64,000 nucleotides of DNA from assembly GCA_022647565.1 (NCBI GenBank), contig JALCLA010000001.1:496001-560000 (forward strand), written 5' to 3'. Under the pieces are notes generated by a model, which saw nothing but the letters and a program-made list of their open reading frames with translations, was not told the origin of the DNA and ran no database searches. The position numbers and the translations under genes are program-made. This DNA comes from Chiayiivirga sp. GTDB taxonomy: Bacteria > Pseudomonadota > Gammaproteobacteria > Xanthomonadales > Xanthomonadaceae. Each line of letters opens with the position of its first letter. Position 1 is the first letter of the stretch. Below, one piece after another: positions 9,401 to 16,666 of this stretch.

Positions 9401-9601
9401 AACCAGCGCAAGCTGCTGCCGCTATCGGTGCGCGAGAGCGTCTACTTCGTCCCCGACACCGTCATCCAGGCGGGCGACACGCTGTACCTGATCAAGCCGC
9501 AGACCGAGCGCCTGTGGCTGCGCCGGCAGGCGCTGCGCGACGCGGCGACCATCGTGAAGTTCACGCAGCGTGCCGCATTGCCGCAGGCGGCGCATGGGTG
9601 A
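6488..9601 (+). CDS. N6-adenine DNA methyltransferase, large multidomain (Eco57I/PglX-like)
   Basis: This 1037-residue cytoplasmic protein has the methyltransferase core in the middle: an AYYTP segment at about 311-315, AdoMet-binding motif I FDGACGSG at 339-346, and catalytic motif IV NPPW at 459-462. These indicate DNA adenine N6 methylation. About 250 residues precede the core and about 500 follow, the latter presumably for target recognition. I see no obvious nuclease motif in it, unlike type IIG enzymes. It heads a tight four-gene operon and overlaps the nuclease-like gene by 8 bp. Modification in a restriction- or BREX-like system is likely, but no other BREX or DISARM gene is present. 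Confidence 0.85.
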   Translation: MQHLLEPWWDALGYDPASPSLHQPAGRQLIARHPYAPELHDLLNPQGEIRAQAVFDVEGVPTVGFFADDGSLLDDPARLTALRQRIWNQGLISIVLVATPTALVPVSVNPRAGVGQALSREQARRDGPLSRADVQSGDVRNRYPDWFQAEDRVDRKLLTNLRITIERLEKLRHTDTTTVTREDAQYLVGQVLFVSYLEHRGIVGDIYRDKRNVGTLKALVDQRDRDGVMRLLQQLKIDFNGDFLEREDGAGAVWRLLPNEAFGVIQDLLSATDLSRAQPSFFPYNFRYIPVELLSGIYESFIGESKKGLAAYYTPRNLANLVVDQAFEASSDILAERIFDGACGSGILLTTAFRRMLGEAEARSTQQQLSLTERIAFLRDHIFGSDVSDAACRVTAFSLYLSLLERLEPSDIAALCDDANVTLPTLRGHNLFSGPVAGDFFSAANPHFQRGGYTLCLSNPPWREPATGERTSADVWAENESEPVPRALRQMAADFAWRAEAALTPNGRLCLILPMSLLLKPTSQDYLAAWLERVRWQRVINFGDLKELLFDDGRFSCVVLLAQRRTKLATQRWRIPVDETFEYWVPKADVGLAFGRLTLHGVDRHDVQTQAIVDQNRELVTRMWGDDYDMALWATLRLRGTFGDMFRGKTKRWTRCKGFHRTDNAAPAALRTSTEPLWDLRFLTPAHLKDLPVVVASEGLPFPREQIPSTPRPFEDLLPVFDGPRILFPDGPAPDRSIRAAFVNGPASFMSSVGAIAGPPADEDLLRFTAMYLRSDLVRYFMVMQLYQLLSDRDRVSLRDIADFPFFPPERHRSPDEARAIVSEVAKLSRALEAAPELGRLSLWEQQRPRVQQLIEAYFELDDEARAIVHETVEVIVPSTRPYGLSRVFEIASQRVSVARAHTYARALRTELEVWRDTHDGRGEFEIETLLTDADRAGPFGVVRISLRSERVPAPVARRTDDAVYAVLHELNQRKLLPLSVRESVYFVPDTVIQAGDTLYLIKPQTERLWLRRQALRDAATIVKFTQRAALPQAAHG

Positions 9602-10349
9602 TCGGCTGACGTGGCAGAACGCGTTCCGCCAGGGGGATGCACCGGCGGTCGTGCGCGCCCTGCACCAGGCGTGGAGCCTGTTGGCCACCGTGGACAGTCC
9701 GGACACGTTTCGCGTCGAGTCGCGCGAACCCGAACTGACTGAACTGCTGTGCGTGCACCTGCGCGAGACCAAGCACAAGACCAAGTTGTCGGGCTTCTGG
9801 CACTACGAATCGCAGCAGGGCGAAACCCGCCGCGTGAGCGCGCAAGGCAAGCGCGTGCACAAGCGCAAGCGCACCGACATCCTGTTCACCTCCGACCGCT
9901 GCGACCCGCCGCTGGAGCTCGTCTTCGAGTTCAAGAAGCTCGGCCGCAGCAAGCCGCGGCGCGATGCCTATTGCGGCGAGGAAGGCATGCTGCGGTTCGT
10001 CACGGGCGAATACAGCAAGTTCCAGCCGCTCGCCGTGATGGTCGGCATCCTCATCGAGCATCCCGACGACTGCCTGCCGCCGCTGATTCGTTTCCTCGAC
10101 AGCGCCGAGGCCAAGACCCTGCTGCACCTGGAAACGGTGCGCGGCAAGAACCGGCACATCCCGTCGCGCTTCTTTCCCGACGAGTCGCCCTTCGACACCG
10201 AGCACCTGCGCCCGGCCGACCGCGCGCCCGCGCACGGCACGATCGTGATCTCGCACCTGTTCCTGGAACCCGCCGGGCTGCCGCCCCGCCACGCCAAGGT
10301 CACGCGCCGGCAGTCACTCGTGGCCGCGCTCGACGAATTGCCGCCGTGA
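9594..10349 (+). CDS. PD-(D/E)XK nuclease-like protein
   Basis: This 251-residue protein shows a plausible nuclease active site: D95 in KRTDILF, followed 17 residues later by E112-F-K114 in LELVFEFKKLGR, preceded by helical E46/E48/E50 candidates. That matches a PD-(D/E)XK fold. The ATG at 9594 lies within the methyltransferase gene (8-bp overlap), indicating coupling. It is the natural restriction partner of the methyltransferase upstream, though it could instead be a fold-only relative. No named family is recognised. Confidence 0.65.
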   Translation: MGDRLTWQNAFRQGDAPAVVRALHQAWSLLATVDSPDTFRVESREPELTELLCVHLRETKHKTKLSGFWHYESQQGETRRVSAQGKRVHKRKRTDILFTSDRCDPPLELVFEFKKLGRSKPRRDAYCGEEGMLRFVTGEYSKFQPLAVMVGILIEHPDDCLPPLIRFLDSAEAKTLLHLETVRGKNRHIPSRFFPDESPFDTEHLRPADRAPAHGTIVISHLFLEPAGLPPRHAKVTRRQSLVAALDELPP

Positions 10350-10756
10350 GCCCGCAGGTCGCAGTGGGTCGCACGGAGCCGGCGGCGAACGCGTTTCGCG
10401 AGGCGATGAAACGGGCCATCGCGGCGTGCAAGGCAGGAGGTTACGGCAGCCTGTCGCTGGCGGTGCCGGCGATCGGAAATCTCACCGGCGACGTTGACGA
10501 GTACCTGGGCGAGAAGGCGATGCGCGCCCTCGAGCGCGACGGTGCCACGCGTTTTCCGGGGCTGATCCTGACCCTGGCGACGAAGCGTCGATCACCGCCG
10601 CGCGAGCCCGGGCCCGTGGTCGCTGCATTCGCGACCGTGGAGCAGCTCACCCAGCTGTTCGCGGACCCGCGCACGACGCACCTGTTCGTCGCCCCGTGGG
10701 GCGACGACGAAATCGAGCACCTGCTGCGCTTGGCCCCGGCCGCCGAACGCTTCTGA
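10346..10756 (+). CDS. Small unknown protein in the methyltransferase/nuclease operon
   Basis: This 136-residue protein starts with GTG at 10346 and overlaps the preceding stop (GTGA). It has alternating hydrophobic segments (YGSLSLAVPAIGNL, FPGLILTLATK, THLFVAPWGDD) suggesting a small alpha/beta fold. No catalytic motif or family is recognised. The tight coupling on both sides (9 bp to the next gene) indicates that it is an integral part of the cassette. Confidence 0.7.
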   Translation: MSPQVAVGRTEPAANAFREAMKRAIAACKAGGYGSLSLAVPAIGNLTGDVDEYLGEKAMRALERDGATRFPGLILTLATKRRSPPREPGPVVAAFATVEQLTQLFADPRTTHLFVAPWGDDEIEHLLRLAPAAERF

Positions 10757-10765
10757 CGCCGCCCG

Positions 10766-11557
10766 ATGCGCATCGTCCTCGACAAATCGGCGTTGTTTGG
10801 TCTGAGCGGGGCACGTGTGCGCGAGCTGTGCGCCGCGCACGACGTCTGGATGCCCGAGGTGTTGTTCTACGAACTCCTGACCACGGGGAATGAGGAGCGC
10901 GCGCTGCTGTTCGCGAAGATCGGCGCCGGCGAGAACCCGTTCCACCTGATCTCCAATGGTGGCTACCTGTGGGGTCGCGAGCTCGCCGCCCGCCGGGCGA
11001 CCCAGCCGGTCGCCGACTCCGGACTGCAGGCGGTCCGCTGGGTGTTCAACCCGCGGCTGCGTGATGCAGGCTTCGATCCCGTGGCGGAATTGCCTGACGT
11101 CGTGGCATGGCAGGCGCACATGCAGGAGCGCGCAGTGGGGTTTCTCGAACGCGCGCGAGCCGTGGCCGCCGTGTTCTTTCCTGATCTCGTCGACGTGCGG
11201 GGCGGCAACCTGCCCCGCGTGCGCGCTGTCCAGGCCACGCTCGGCGGCGATTCGGCGCGCGTGCGCGAGATCTACGCGGACCTCGCGGCGGCGAACGACG
11301 AAGCGGTGCCCGACGATTTTGGCCCGCACTGGATGGGTTACCGCCTGTTGCAGGCACAGCTGCTGTGGGCGCTCGATCACATCGCGCGCTACGGCGCCGG
11401 GCCGGGGCTCACGCCGCGTGAGCTCGAGAACACCTTCTGTGACGCCGAATACGGCGCGATCGCCGCGCACGCCGATTGTCTGCTGACGCGCGACCGCGGA
11501 CTGGCCGGCCAGTTCCGGATCATGGCGCCCGAGGTGCGATGCGAGGCAGAGTTGTAG
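10766..11557 (+). CDS. PIN-domain-like nuclease protein
   Basis: This 263-residue protein carries the scattered acidic residues of a PIN RNase fold: D6 in the N-terminal strand RIVLDKSALFG, E36 in LFYELL, and the C-terminal DAEYGAIAAHADCLLTRDRGL region with D226 and D243. The middle, about 150 residues, is longer than a VapC-type toxin, so a larger PIN subfamily or a PIN fused to a helical insert is likely. It is the last gene of the operon starting at 6488. An RNase or nuclease effector role in abortive defence is inferred from context. Confidence 0.7.
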   Translation: MRIVLDKSALFGLSGARVRELCAAHDVWMPEVLFYELLTTGNEERALLFAKIGAGENPFHLISNGGYLWGRELAARRATQPVADSGLQAVRWVFNPRLRDAGFDPVAELPDVVAWQAHMQERAVGFLERARAVAAVFFPDLVDVRGGNLPRVRAVQATLGGDSARVREIYADLAAANDEAVPDDFGPHWMGYRLLQAQLLWALDHIARYGAGPGLTPRELENTFCDAEYGAIAAHADCLLTRDRGLAGQFRIMAPEVRCEAEL

Positions 11558-11558
11558 T

Positions 11559-11604
11559 CAGCCAAAAAACCTTGTCTGATCAAACCTCTGCGCTTTTTTT
11601 GGCC
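11559..11604 (+). terminator. Possible terminator after the PIN gene
   Basis: GCCAAAAAA and TTTTTTTGGC arms flank a roughly 25-base loop just after the operon stop, giving an A/T-rich inverted repeat with a T-run. Weak but suitably placed between the convergent genes ending at 11557 and 11684. Confidence 0.4.
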
Positions 11605-11683
11605 GGCTACTGCAGCTTCCCTGTCACGGCATCGCGGACGCGCGGGATGTTTTGCACCAAAACGCGCTCGACCTCGAAACGTC

Positions 11684-12697
11684 TCACGTACTCATGAGGG
11701 CGTTTTCGCCGAGGTTATCGAGATCAGCTAGCGACTTTCTGCACGAAAAACCGTACGACAGCGCGGCGTCGGGCGGCACGGCGACGCCGAGCATCTCGAG
11801 CGCTGCCGGGTCGTAAGCGAAGCGATGATCCGCGCCCACCAGATCGCCCAAGCCCGCCGCACGCAGCAGGCGCGCGGCCACCTCATGATCGAGCATCGCG
11901 CCCTCCCACGCCGGGGCGGGACGGGATCGCAGGCGATCGCGCCAGCGGTGCGCCGGGCGCTCGATCTCGGCCAGGCGAACATCTCCGGCGCCCTCGAAGC
12001 TGAGCGCGATCCGGCAGCGGGCCAGGTCCGGTACGCGCCACGTCAGTTCCGCGGCGAGGTCGCGATAGGCGACGGGCGCAAACAGCGGCAACGCCATGAT
12101 CTCGCTGGCGCGATTGCGCACCAGCAGCCACCGCTCGCCGGCGACCTCGAAGGCATGCACGCGCAACCTGAAAGGGAAACCGGCCGGGTGCAGCGGCGGA
12201 AGCGTCAGATCGAAGGCACGCTCGTCGTTTCCGCGCTCGAAGCACGCGGCCTGCTCGAACGGCTGCCACGTGCCCTGCGGACTCAGGATTTCGAAATGTG
12301 CGTGCGGCAACCCCTTGTCCGAGAGGTACGGGTTGTAGTGCGATGTCTCGAGGGCTTCGTCGCCCCACATCAGCCACGCGTCGTCCAACCGCTCATCGTC
12401 GCCCCAAGCGAACGCTGCGAAGAACGGCAGGTCGGCCCGTACGCGCTGGATCGGGCGCGGCGGGAGGCTGGGATGTTCGAACGTCGCCTCGGTGGCGCGG
12501 TCGAGCGTCTTCCACCACGACATCTGCAGCACGGCGCGATCGGACGCTCGACCGGCGAGCGCTTGGCGCGTTTGCCAATGCGAGTTCGCATCGCGCGCGT
12601 AGGCGGCCGCATCCACAATGCGCCGCGCACGAAAGACGCCGTCGTGGAGCCGCTGCCGCAGCGTCGTCATCGAGTCGATGCGGTAGAGGTACTCCAT
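11684..12697 (-). CDS. Hypothetical protein, second gene of an orphan pair
   Basis: I do not recognise this 337-residue protein. It is rich in Trp and aromatic residues, has no signal peptide or membrane segment, and shows beta-rich patches (PFRLRVHAFEVAGERWLLVRN). The ATG at 12697 shares a base with the stop of the upstream gene (TGATG), so the two are coupled. The longer open frame extending to 13018 lies inside that gene and is rejected. It is cargo of the transposon between the nuclease cassette and the metal operon. Confidence 0.7.
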   Translation of the reverse strand: MEYLYRIDSMTTLRQRLHDGVFRARRIVDAAAYARDANSHWQTRQALAGRASDRAVLQMSWWKTLDRATEATFEHPSLPPRPIQRVRADLPFFAAFAWGDDERLDDAWLMWGDEALETSHYNPYLSDKGLPHAHFEILSPQGTWQPFEQAACFERGNDERAFDLTLPPLHPAGFPFRLRVHAFEVAGERWLLVRNRASEIMALPLFAPVAYRDLAAELTWRVPDLARCRIALSFEGAGDVRLAEIERPAHRWRDRLRSRPAPAWEGAMLDHEVAARLLRAAGLGDLVGADHRFAYDPAALEMLGVAVPPDAALSYGFSCRKSLADLDNLGENALMST

Positions 12698-13521
12698 CAG
12701 GCCTCGGCGCGAGCCTGGCGCGTGAGCAGGAAACGGAATCCAATGTTGTCCATCGGCCACAACGCGTAGAGACGCAGGGCCAGGCGATCCGCCTCCGCGT
12801 GGCGACCGACGGCATCGAGCAGCAGCAGATAGGTGTGCATCAGTCGAAAAAATGGGCGGTGCTCGAGCATTCCGTAGCAGACCTGCACAATGCCTGCGGG
12901 CAACAGGTCCAGCAGGGCCTGCGCCACGGGCTCGATCGTCGCCAAGGCCGGGCCAAACTCCTCGTCCTCGAACATCACGCCGGCCACGCGATTCCAGCCG
13001 TCGAGATAGAGCGGGCAACGCTGCACGGCTTCACGTGCGTGGTAGAGCAGGATTTCGCGCTCGTGCGGCAGGTAGTGCTCGAAAGTGCCGTCGGGGCTGT
13101 CGAACTGGTCGGCTATTTCGTCGAGGGCGCGGTCTTCCCGCCGCACGACGGCCGCGTCCCCCGGCTGCGTGAATCGAAGCTCGAGCTCATGCCCCGGCGC
13201 GAACCGCGCGGGCACACCGCCGTCCGCGATCTCCACGGCCAATTGCGATTCTTCGCTCGCCACGAAGTGATAGCCCGCACGAATGCACCCGGCGAGCGCG
13301 GCGTCGTTCGCGGGCGAACGCGGGCCGGCGATCACCCGAGGGGCGGCCGCCGGCGCGGGTGCGTTCTTGCCGAGCGCGGCCTTCCACGACGGAAATCCGT
13401 GCGTGCGCGCGACCGCGTCTTGTGCTTGCGCAAGGGACAGCGTCGCCCCGTGGGCGGCCACGAGGTCGGGGTAGAGCGACTTGAGATTCTTGGCCTGCTT
13501 GCGCAGGTGATCGATGTGCAT
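12697..13521 (-). CDS. Hypothetical protein with glyoxalase-superfamily-type N-terminal helical motif
   Basis: This 274-residue protein begins with about 50 residues (LRKQAKNLKSLYPDLV... SLAQAQDAVARTHGFPSWKAAL) typical of a small helical region found at the N-terminus of many bacterial proteins annotated as glyoxalase-superfamily or ankyrin-repeat proteins. A mixed domain follows, with a helical C-terminal half (TIEPVAQALLDLLPAGIVQVCYG... HTYLLLLDAVGRHAEADRLALRLY) resembling TPR helices. A GGAGAT ribosome-binding site precedes its ATG. Function unknown; it is coupled to the gene at 11684. Confidence 0.7.
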   Translation of the reverse strand: MHIDHLRKQAKNLKSLYPDLVAAHGATLSLAQAQDAVARTHGFPSWKAALGKNAPAPAAAPRVIAGPRSPANDAALAGCIRAGYHFVASEESQLAVEIADGGVPARFAPGHELELRFTQPGDAAVVRREDRALDEIADQFDSPDGTFEHYLPHEREILLYHAREAVQRCPLYLDGWNRVAGVMFEDEEFGPALATIEPVAQALLDLLPAGIVQVCYGMLEHRPFFRLMHTYLLLLDAVGRHAEADRLALRLYALWPMDNIGFRFLLTRQARAEA

Positions 13522-13776
13522 GGTGGATCTCCGGTTGATCCCGGCAAACGAGTGGCCCGCGCACGCGTCCGGGGTCGAACGAGAGGTCCAAAGGGATGAG
13601 GTTGTCGCCGATGTCCATGGGACTGCGCAGTGCGGGCCGCGCGGATTCGGAGATCCGTGAGGTGCAGCTTCTCGCGCCCGTGCGACCCGCGCAAGAGGTC
13701 GGGCCCGCTAAGGGACCAGTCAACCGTGCGGCAAGGACTGGAGTTACCGTTTAACCATCGCCGCAGGGAGGCCGCG
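13522..13776. other. Intergenic region between divergent orphan genes
   Basis: These 255 bases separate the divergent genes at 13521 (minus) and 13777 (plus) and probably hold both promoters. I see no repeat, RNA gene or supported open frame. Confidence 0.4.
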
Positions 13777-14040
13777 ATGGACTGGTACAGCACCTCGATC
13801 GCTGATGCTGCCTCGCTGCACGTGTTGATCGGACGCGTGCATGATCAGATCCGCGACGCCCAGGCCGCAGGCACGTTGCCGGCGGCCGCGCAGGTCTACG
13901 CCGTGCCGCAAGGGCGCGGGGTTCGGGTGTTCGTCAACGAGCCGGCGCGTAGCGCGCTACCGGCGATCGCTGCGCTCGCGTTGCGGCCCACGTCGCCGCC
14001 GTCGCCGGCGGACCGGATCGATCCGCTTATAGCGCTCTGA
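13777..14040 (+). CDS. Small hypothetical protein
   Basis: An 87-residue product with a GCAGGGAG ribosome-binding site before the ATG at 13777. It begins MDWYSTSIADAASLHVLIGR and continues with VHDQIRDAQAAGTLP and PQGRGVRVFVNEPARSALP, suggesting a small alpha/beta fold. No family is recognised. The stop is 47 bases from the 3' end of the convergent MerR gene. Confidence 0.55.
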   Translation: MDWYSTSIADAASLHVLIGRVHDQIRDAQAAGTLPAAAQVYAVPQGRGVRVFVNEPARSALPAIAALALRPTSPPSPADRIDPLIAL

Positions 14041-14087
14041 TCTGCGTCGCCGCGCATCCGTGTTGGCTTGTTGCTGAGCGCACGTGG

Positions 14088-14516
14088 TCACACGTGCGAC
14101 GTGGCGCTGCGACGTGGCGGCGCCGCGCCCGGAGCGCGCAGCGCATCGAGGATGGAGCACTGTGCCCGGTGTCCGCCGGCGCAGCCGGCCAGCGTGCGCT
14201 CCAGTTCGCGGGCCATCCGGGTGAGCTCGCGAATCCGAGTGCGAATTTCGCCCAGGTGCTGCCGCGCCAGCTGGTCGACGTCGCCGCACGAGAGCGACGC
14301 GTCGTCCGCCAGCGCCAGCAGGCTGCGGATCTCCTCGAGGCTGAAACCCAACGCACGGCCGCGCGTGATGAACTGCATGCGCTGCACCTGCGCGTCGGTG
14401 TAGTGCCGATATCCACTCTCCCTGCGTGCCGGGCTCGGCAGCAGGCCGACCCGCTCGTAGTACCGGATCGTCTCGATGTGGCAGCCGCTGGCCGCCGCCG
14501 CCTCGCCGATTTTCAT
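14088..14516 (-). CDS. MerR-family heavy-metal sensor (CadR/PbrR/ZntR type)
   Basis: This 142-residue metal-responsive activator has the MerR winged helix at the N-terminus (MKIGEAAAASGCHIETIRYYERVGLL), a dimerisation helix and a C-terminal loop GCAGGHRAQCS. Cysteines at 77, 112 and 120 reproduce the three-cysteine arrangement of Cd/Pb/Zn sensors; the doubled cysteine of ZntR is absent, which favours CadR/PbrR-like sensing. It is divergent from the efflux operon, and its binding dyad (14522-14542) lies in the shared promoter. The ATG at 14516 gives the standard N-terminus; the longer frame upstream is spurious. Confidence 0.93.
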   Translation of the reverse strand: MKIGEAAAASGCHIETIRYYERVGLLPSPARRESGYRHYTDAQVQRMQFITRGRALGFSLEEIRSLLALADDASLSCGDVDQLARQHLGEIRTRIRELTRMARELERTLAGCAGGHRAQCSILDALRAPGAAPPRRSATSHV

Positions 14517-14518
14517 GC

Positions 14519-14549
14519 TTGACCCTGTAGTCGCTACGGGGTTTAGCCT
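14519..14549 (+). promoter_or_regulatory. MerR-type promoter/operator of the metal-efflux operon
   Basis: TTGACC (-35, 14519-14524) and TAGCCT (-10, 14544-14549) are separated by 19 bases rather than 17. The overlong spacer contains the dyad ACCC-t-GTAG-tcg-CTAC-g-GGGT (14522-14542). Overlong spacing plus a central dyad is the signature of promoters that MerR-family proteins untwist when metal binds. It drives the operon beginning at 14577. Confidence 0.88.
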
Positions 14550-14576
14550 AGCCGCACCCGTTCCCGGAGACCACTC

Positions 14577-14924
14577 GTGACCCGCTCGCACCCGCGCCAC
14601 CTCGCCTTCGAAGCCCGCCTGCGGGCCGGCTACGCCGCGCTGGCGGCGGCCGACGGACGAACCGCACTCGCCCACTTCGAAGCCGCGCACATCCTCGGTC
14701 AGGCCTCCACTTGGCGACACGTGCGCAGCCACGTAGCGCTGTTTCGTTGGGGCTGGCAGCAGGCGGATCGGCGCGAGATGCGGGGTCAGGTCGGTCGCCT
14801 GGTGGGCGCCACGCTGTTCACCTGGCTGTGGGTGCCGGTGGGCAACCCCGGCAGTACCCGCATCGGTGCATTTGCGCGGCACCCCGTGCCGGCTGAACTG
14901 CGCACACTCCTCGAGGGCGAGTGA
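14577..14924 (+). CDS. DUF3703-family protein in metal operon
   Basis: This 115-residue protein has the pattern of DUF3703: an N-terminal TPR-like helix pair (LAALAAADGRTALAHFEAAHILGQ), a conserved WRHVRSHVALFRWGWQQ segment and a NPGSTRIGAFARHPVP end. Family members recur next to czc and cad genes, but their biochemical role is not established. It begins with GTG at 14577, 28 bases after the -10 element, as the first gene of the induced operon. Confidence 0.85.
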   Translation: MTRSHPRHLAFEARLRAGYAALAAADGRTALAHFEAAHILGQASTWRHVRSHVALFRWGWQQADRREMRGQVGRLVGATLFTWLWVPVGNPGSTRIGAFARHPVPAELRTLLEGE

Positions 14925-14964
14925 GATTGTGTCCGGTCGACCCCACCCGGTAGCCTTGGGCGCG

Positions 14965-15339
14965 ATGGTCTCTGTCTCCCGCTCCCGCCGGCCCCTCGAT
15001 TGGCTGCGTCGATCCACGCGCCTGGCCGCGTTCGCGCTCGCCGTCTTCGTGCTGCGCGTGGGCATCGTTGCCGCCTGTGCCCCGAGCGACCTGGCCGAAT
15101 TGGTGCAGTCGGGCGGCATGGCGGATGTCGTACAGGCGGACGCCGACCACGACGCAGACACCGTCGATCCCGGGCATGCCACGGGGCACTGCCTGCACTG
15201 CAGCTGCCATCACGCGGTCACCCTGCCGGCCTCGCACGCGCCGGTGCCGCCGCTGGCGATCACGTTCGCGCCCGCCGCGCCGATTACGCCCCAGGCCACT
15301 GCGCCGCCTGACCTGAGCTTGCGCCCCCCGATTCGCTGA
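14965..15339 (+). CDS. CzcI-like small exported metal-binding protein
   Basis: This 124-residue product has a basic N-terminus and hydrophobic segment (TRLAAFALAVFVLRVGIVAA) like a signal peptide, then a His/Cys-rich core (DADHDAD, HATGHCLHCSCHH). A proline-rich tail follows. Size, position before czcC and metal-ligand content resemble CzcI/CopL-type periplasmic modulators of metal efflux. Function as a metal buffer or regulator is inferred. Confidence 0.65.
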   Translation: MVSVSRSRRPLDWLRRSTRLAAFALAVFVLRVGIVAACAPSDLAELVQSGGMADVVQADADHDADTVDPGHATGHCLHCSCHHAVTLPASHAPVPPLAITFAPAAPITPQATAPPDLSLRPPIR

Positions 15340-15403
15340 TCTCGCGGTTCGGGACCTGGCGCGCCTGTCGCGCCGGGACGCTTGTCGTTCAGAGGATCCA
15401 TCC

Positions 15404-16666
15404 ATGCGTTTCCCTTCTTTCGCGCGAGCCTGCGGGCTGGCGTGCACTGCGTTGCTGTTGAGCAGCGCGGCCGTCCGCGCGGCTGACCCCGTGCCGAGTG
15501 ATCTCGCCCTCGCGGTCCGTTCGGCCTGGACCCACCACCCCGCCAGTGAGGCGACCGAGCAAACCCTGCGCGCCGCGCGGGCCCGCGCGCAGTCCGCGTC
15601 GCGACCGTTGTACAACCCCGAGCTCGAGTTCGAGGTGGAGGACGAAGGCAACGACCGCTCCGCCACCGCGGGCGTGGGGCTGACCTTCGACGTCTCCGGC
15701 AAGCGGCGCGCGCGCAGCGCGCTGGGTGCGGCCGACCTCACGCTGGCCGAGGCCGAGGCCGCACTGCGACGCACGCAATTCGCACAGCGCTGGCTGCAGG
15801 CGTGGGCCGAGCGCCTGGCGGCCAATGAGCGCGTCCGGTTGGGCGAGCAGCGCGTCGTGCTCGTGCAACGCTTCGCCGATCTGGCGCAACGCCAACTCGA
15901 CGTCGGCGACATCTCCACGCTGGAACGCGACCTGGCCCTGCTGGCGCGCGATGAGGCGCAGGCCGAACAGGCCACGCTCATCAGCGAGGCGGCCACGGCG
16001 GACGAGAACTTTTTTGCCGTCGGTGGCAACAGCAGTGAGGCCTCCCAGCCCGCCGTGGCGCCCCCGCCGTGGGATGCCGCGGAGGAAGGGCGGCTGTCCG
16101 ACACACCCGAGGCGCGCGTCGCGGCCACCAGCGCCGCCAGCTCGTCGCGACGTATCGATGTGGCACGCAGCGACCGTCGCCCCGATCCCACGGTGAGCGT
16201 GCGCGGGGGCCGCATCGATCTGGGACCCACATCGGACAACGTGCTCGGCGTCTCCGTAAGCGTGCCGTTGTTCGTGCGCAATTCGTTTGCCGCCGATGTC
16301 GTCGCCGCGCAAGCCGATGCGGAGGCCTCACTGGCCGAGCAGCGCCGCGTCGAGCTCGAACTGCGCGCCCGGGCCGAACGCACCGTGCGCACCTACGAGG
16401 CCGTGCGTACCGCGTGGGAGCGCTGGTCGCAGAGCACCGGCACCGACGTGGCCAAGCGCGCCGACCTGCTCGAGCGCCTGTGGCGCGCCGGCGAGATCAG
16501 CACCGCCGACTACCTGATCCAGCTCAAGCAATCCCTCGACACCGCGCTCGCCGGCGCCGACCTGCACGGTCGGCTGTGGCGCAGCTACGTCGATGCCCTG
16601 TATGCGACCGGCCGGCTCGATGCCTGGATCGGCTTCGATCGTTCGAATTCCGAGGTGTTCCCATGA
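15404..16666 (+). CDS. czcC: Outer-membrane efflux protein, CzcC family
   Basis: This 420-residue TolC-like outer-membrane channel belongs to a tripartite metal exporter. It has a signal peptide (about residues 1-27, ending AVRA), then two outer-membrane-factor repeats with long amphipathic helices (for example RRVELELRARAERTVRTYEAVR and the LLERLWRAGEISTADYLIQLKQ motif typical of CzcC). The stop overlaps the czcB ATG (ATGA). It exports divalent metal together with the CzcB and CzcA homologues downstream. Confidence 0.92.
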   Translation: MRFPSFARACGLACTALLLSSAAVRAADPVPSDLALAVRSAWTHHPASEATEQTLRAARARAQSASRPLYNPELEFEVEDEGNDRSATAGVGLTFDVSGKRRARSALGAADLTLAEAEAALRRTQFAQRWLQAWAERLAANERVRLGEQRVVLVQRFADLAQRQLDVGDISTLERDLALLARDEAQAEQATLISEAATADENFFAVGGNSSEASQPAVAPPPWDAAEEGRLSDTPEARVAATSAASSSRRIDVARSDRRPDPTVSVRGGRIDLGPTSDNVLGVSVSVPLFVRNSFAADVVAAQADAEASLAEQRRVELELRARAERTVRTYEAVRTAWERWSQSTGTDVAKRADLLERLWRAGEISTADYLIQLKQSLDTALAGADLHGRLWRSYVDALYATGRLDAWIGFDRSNSEVFP

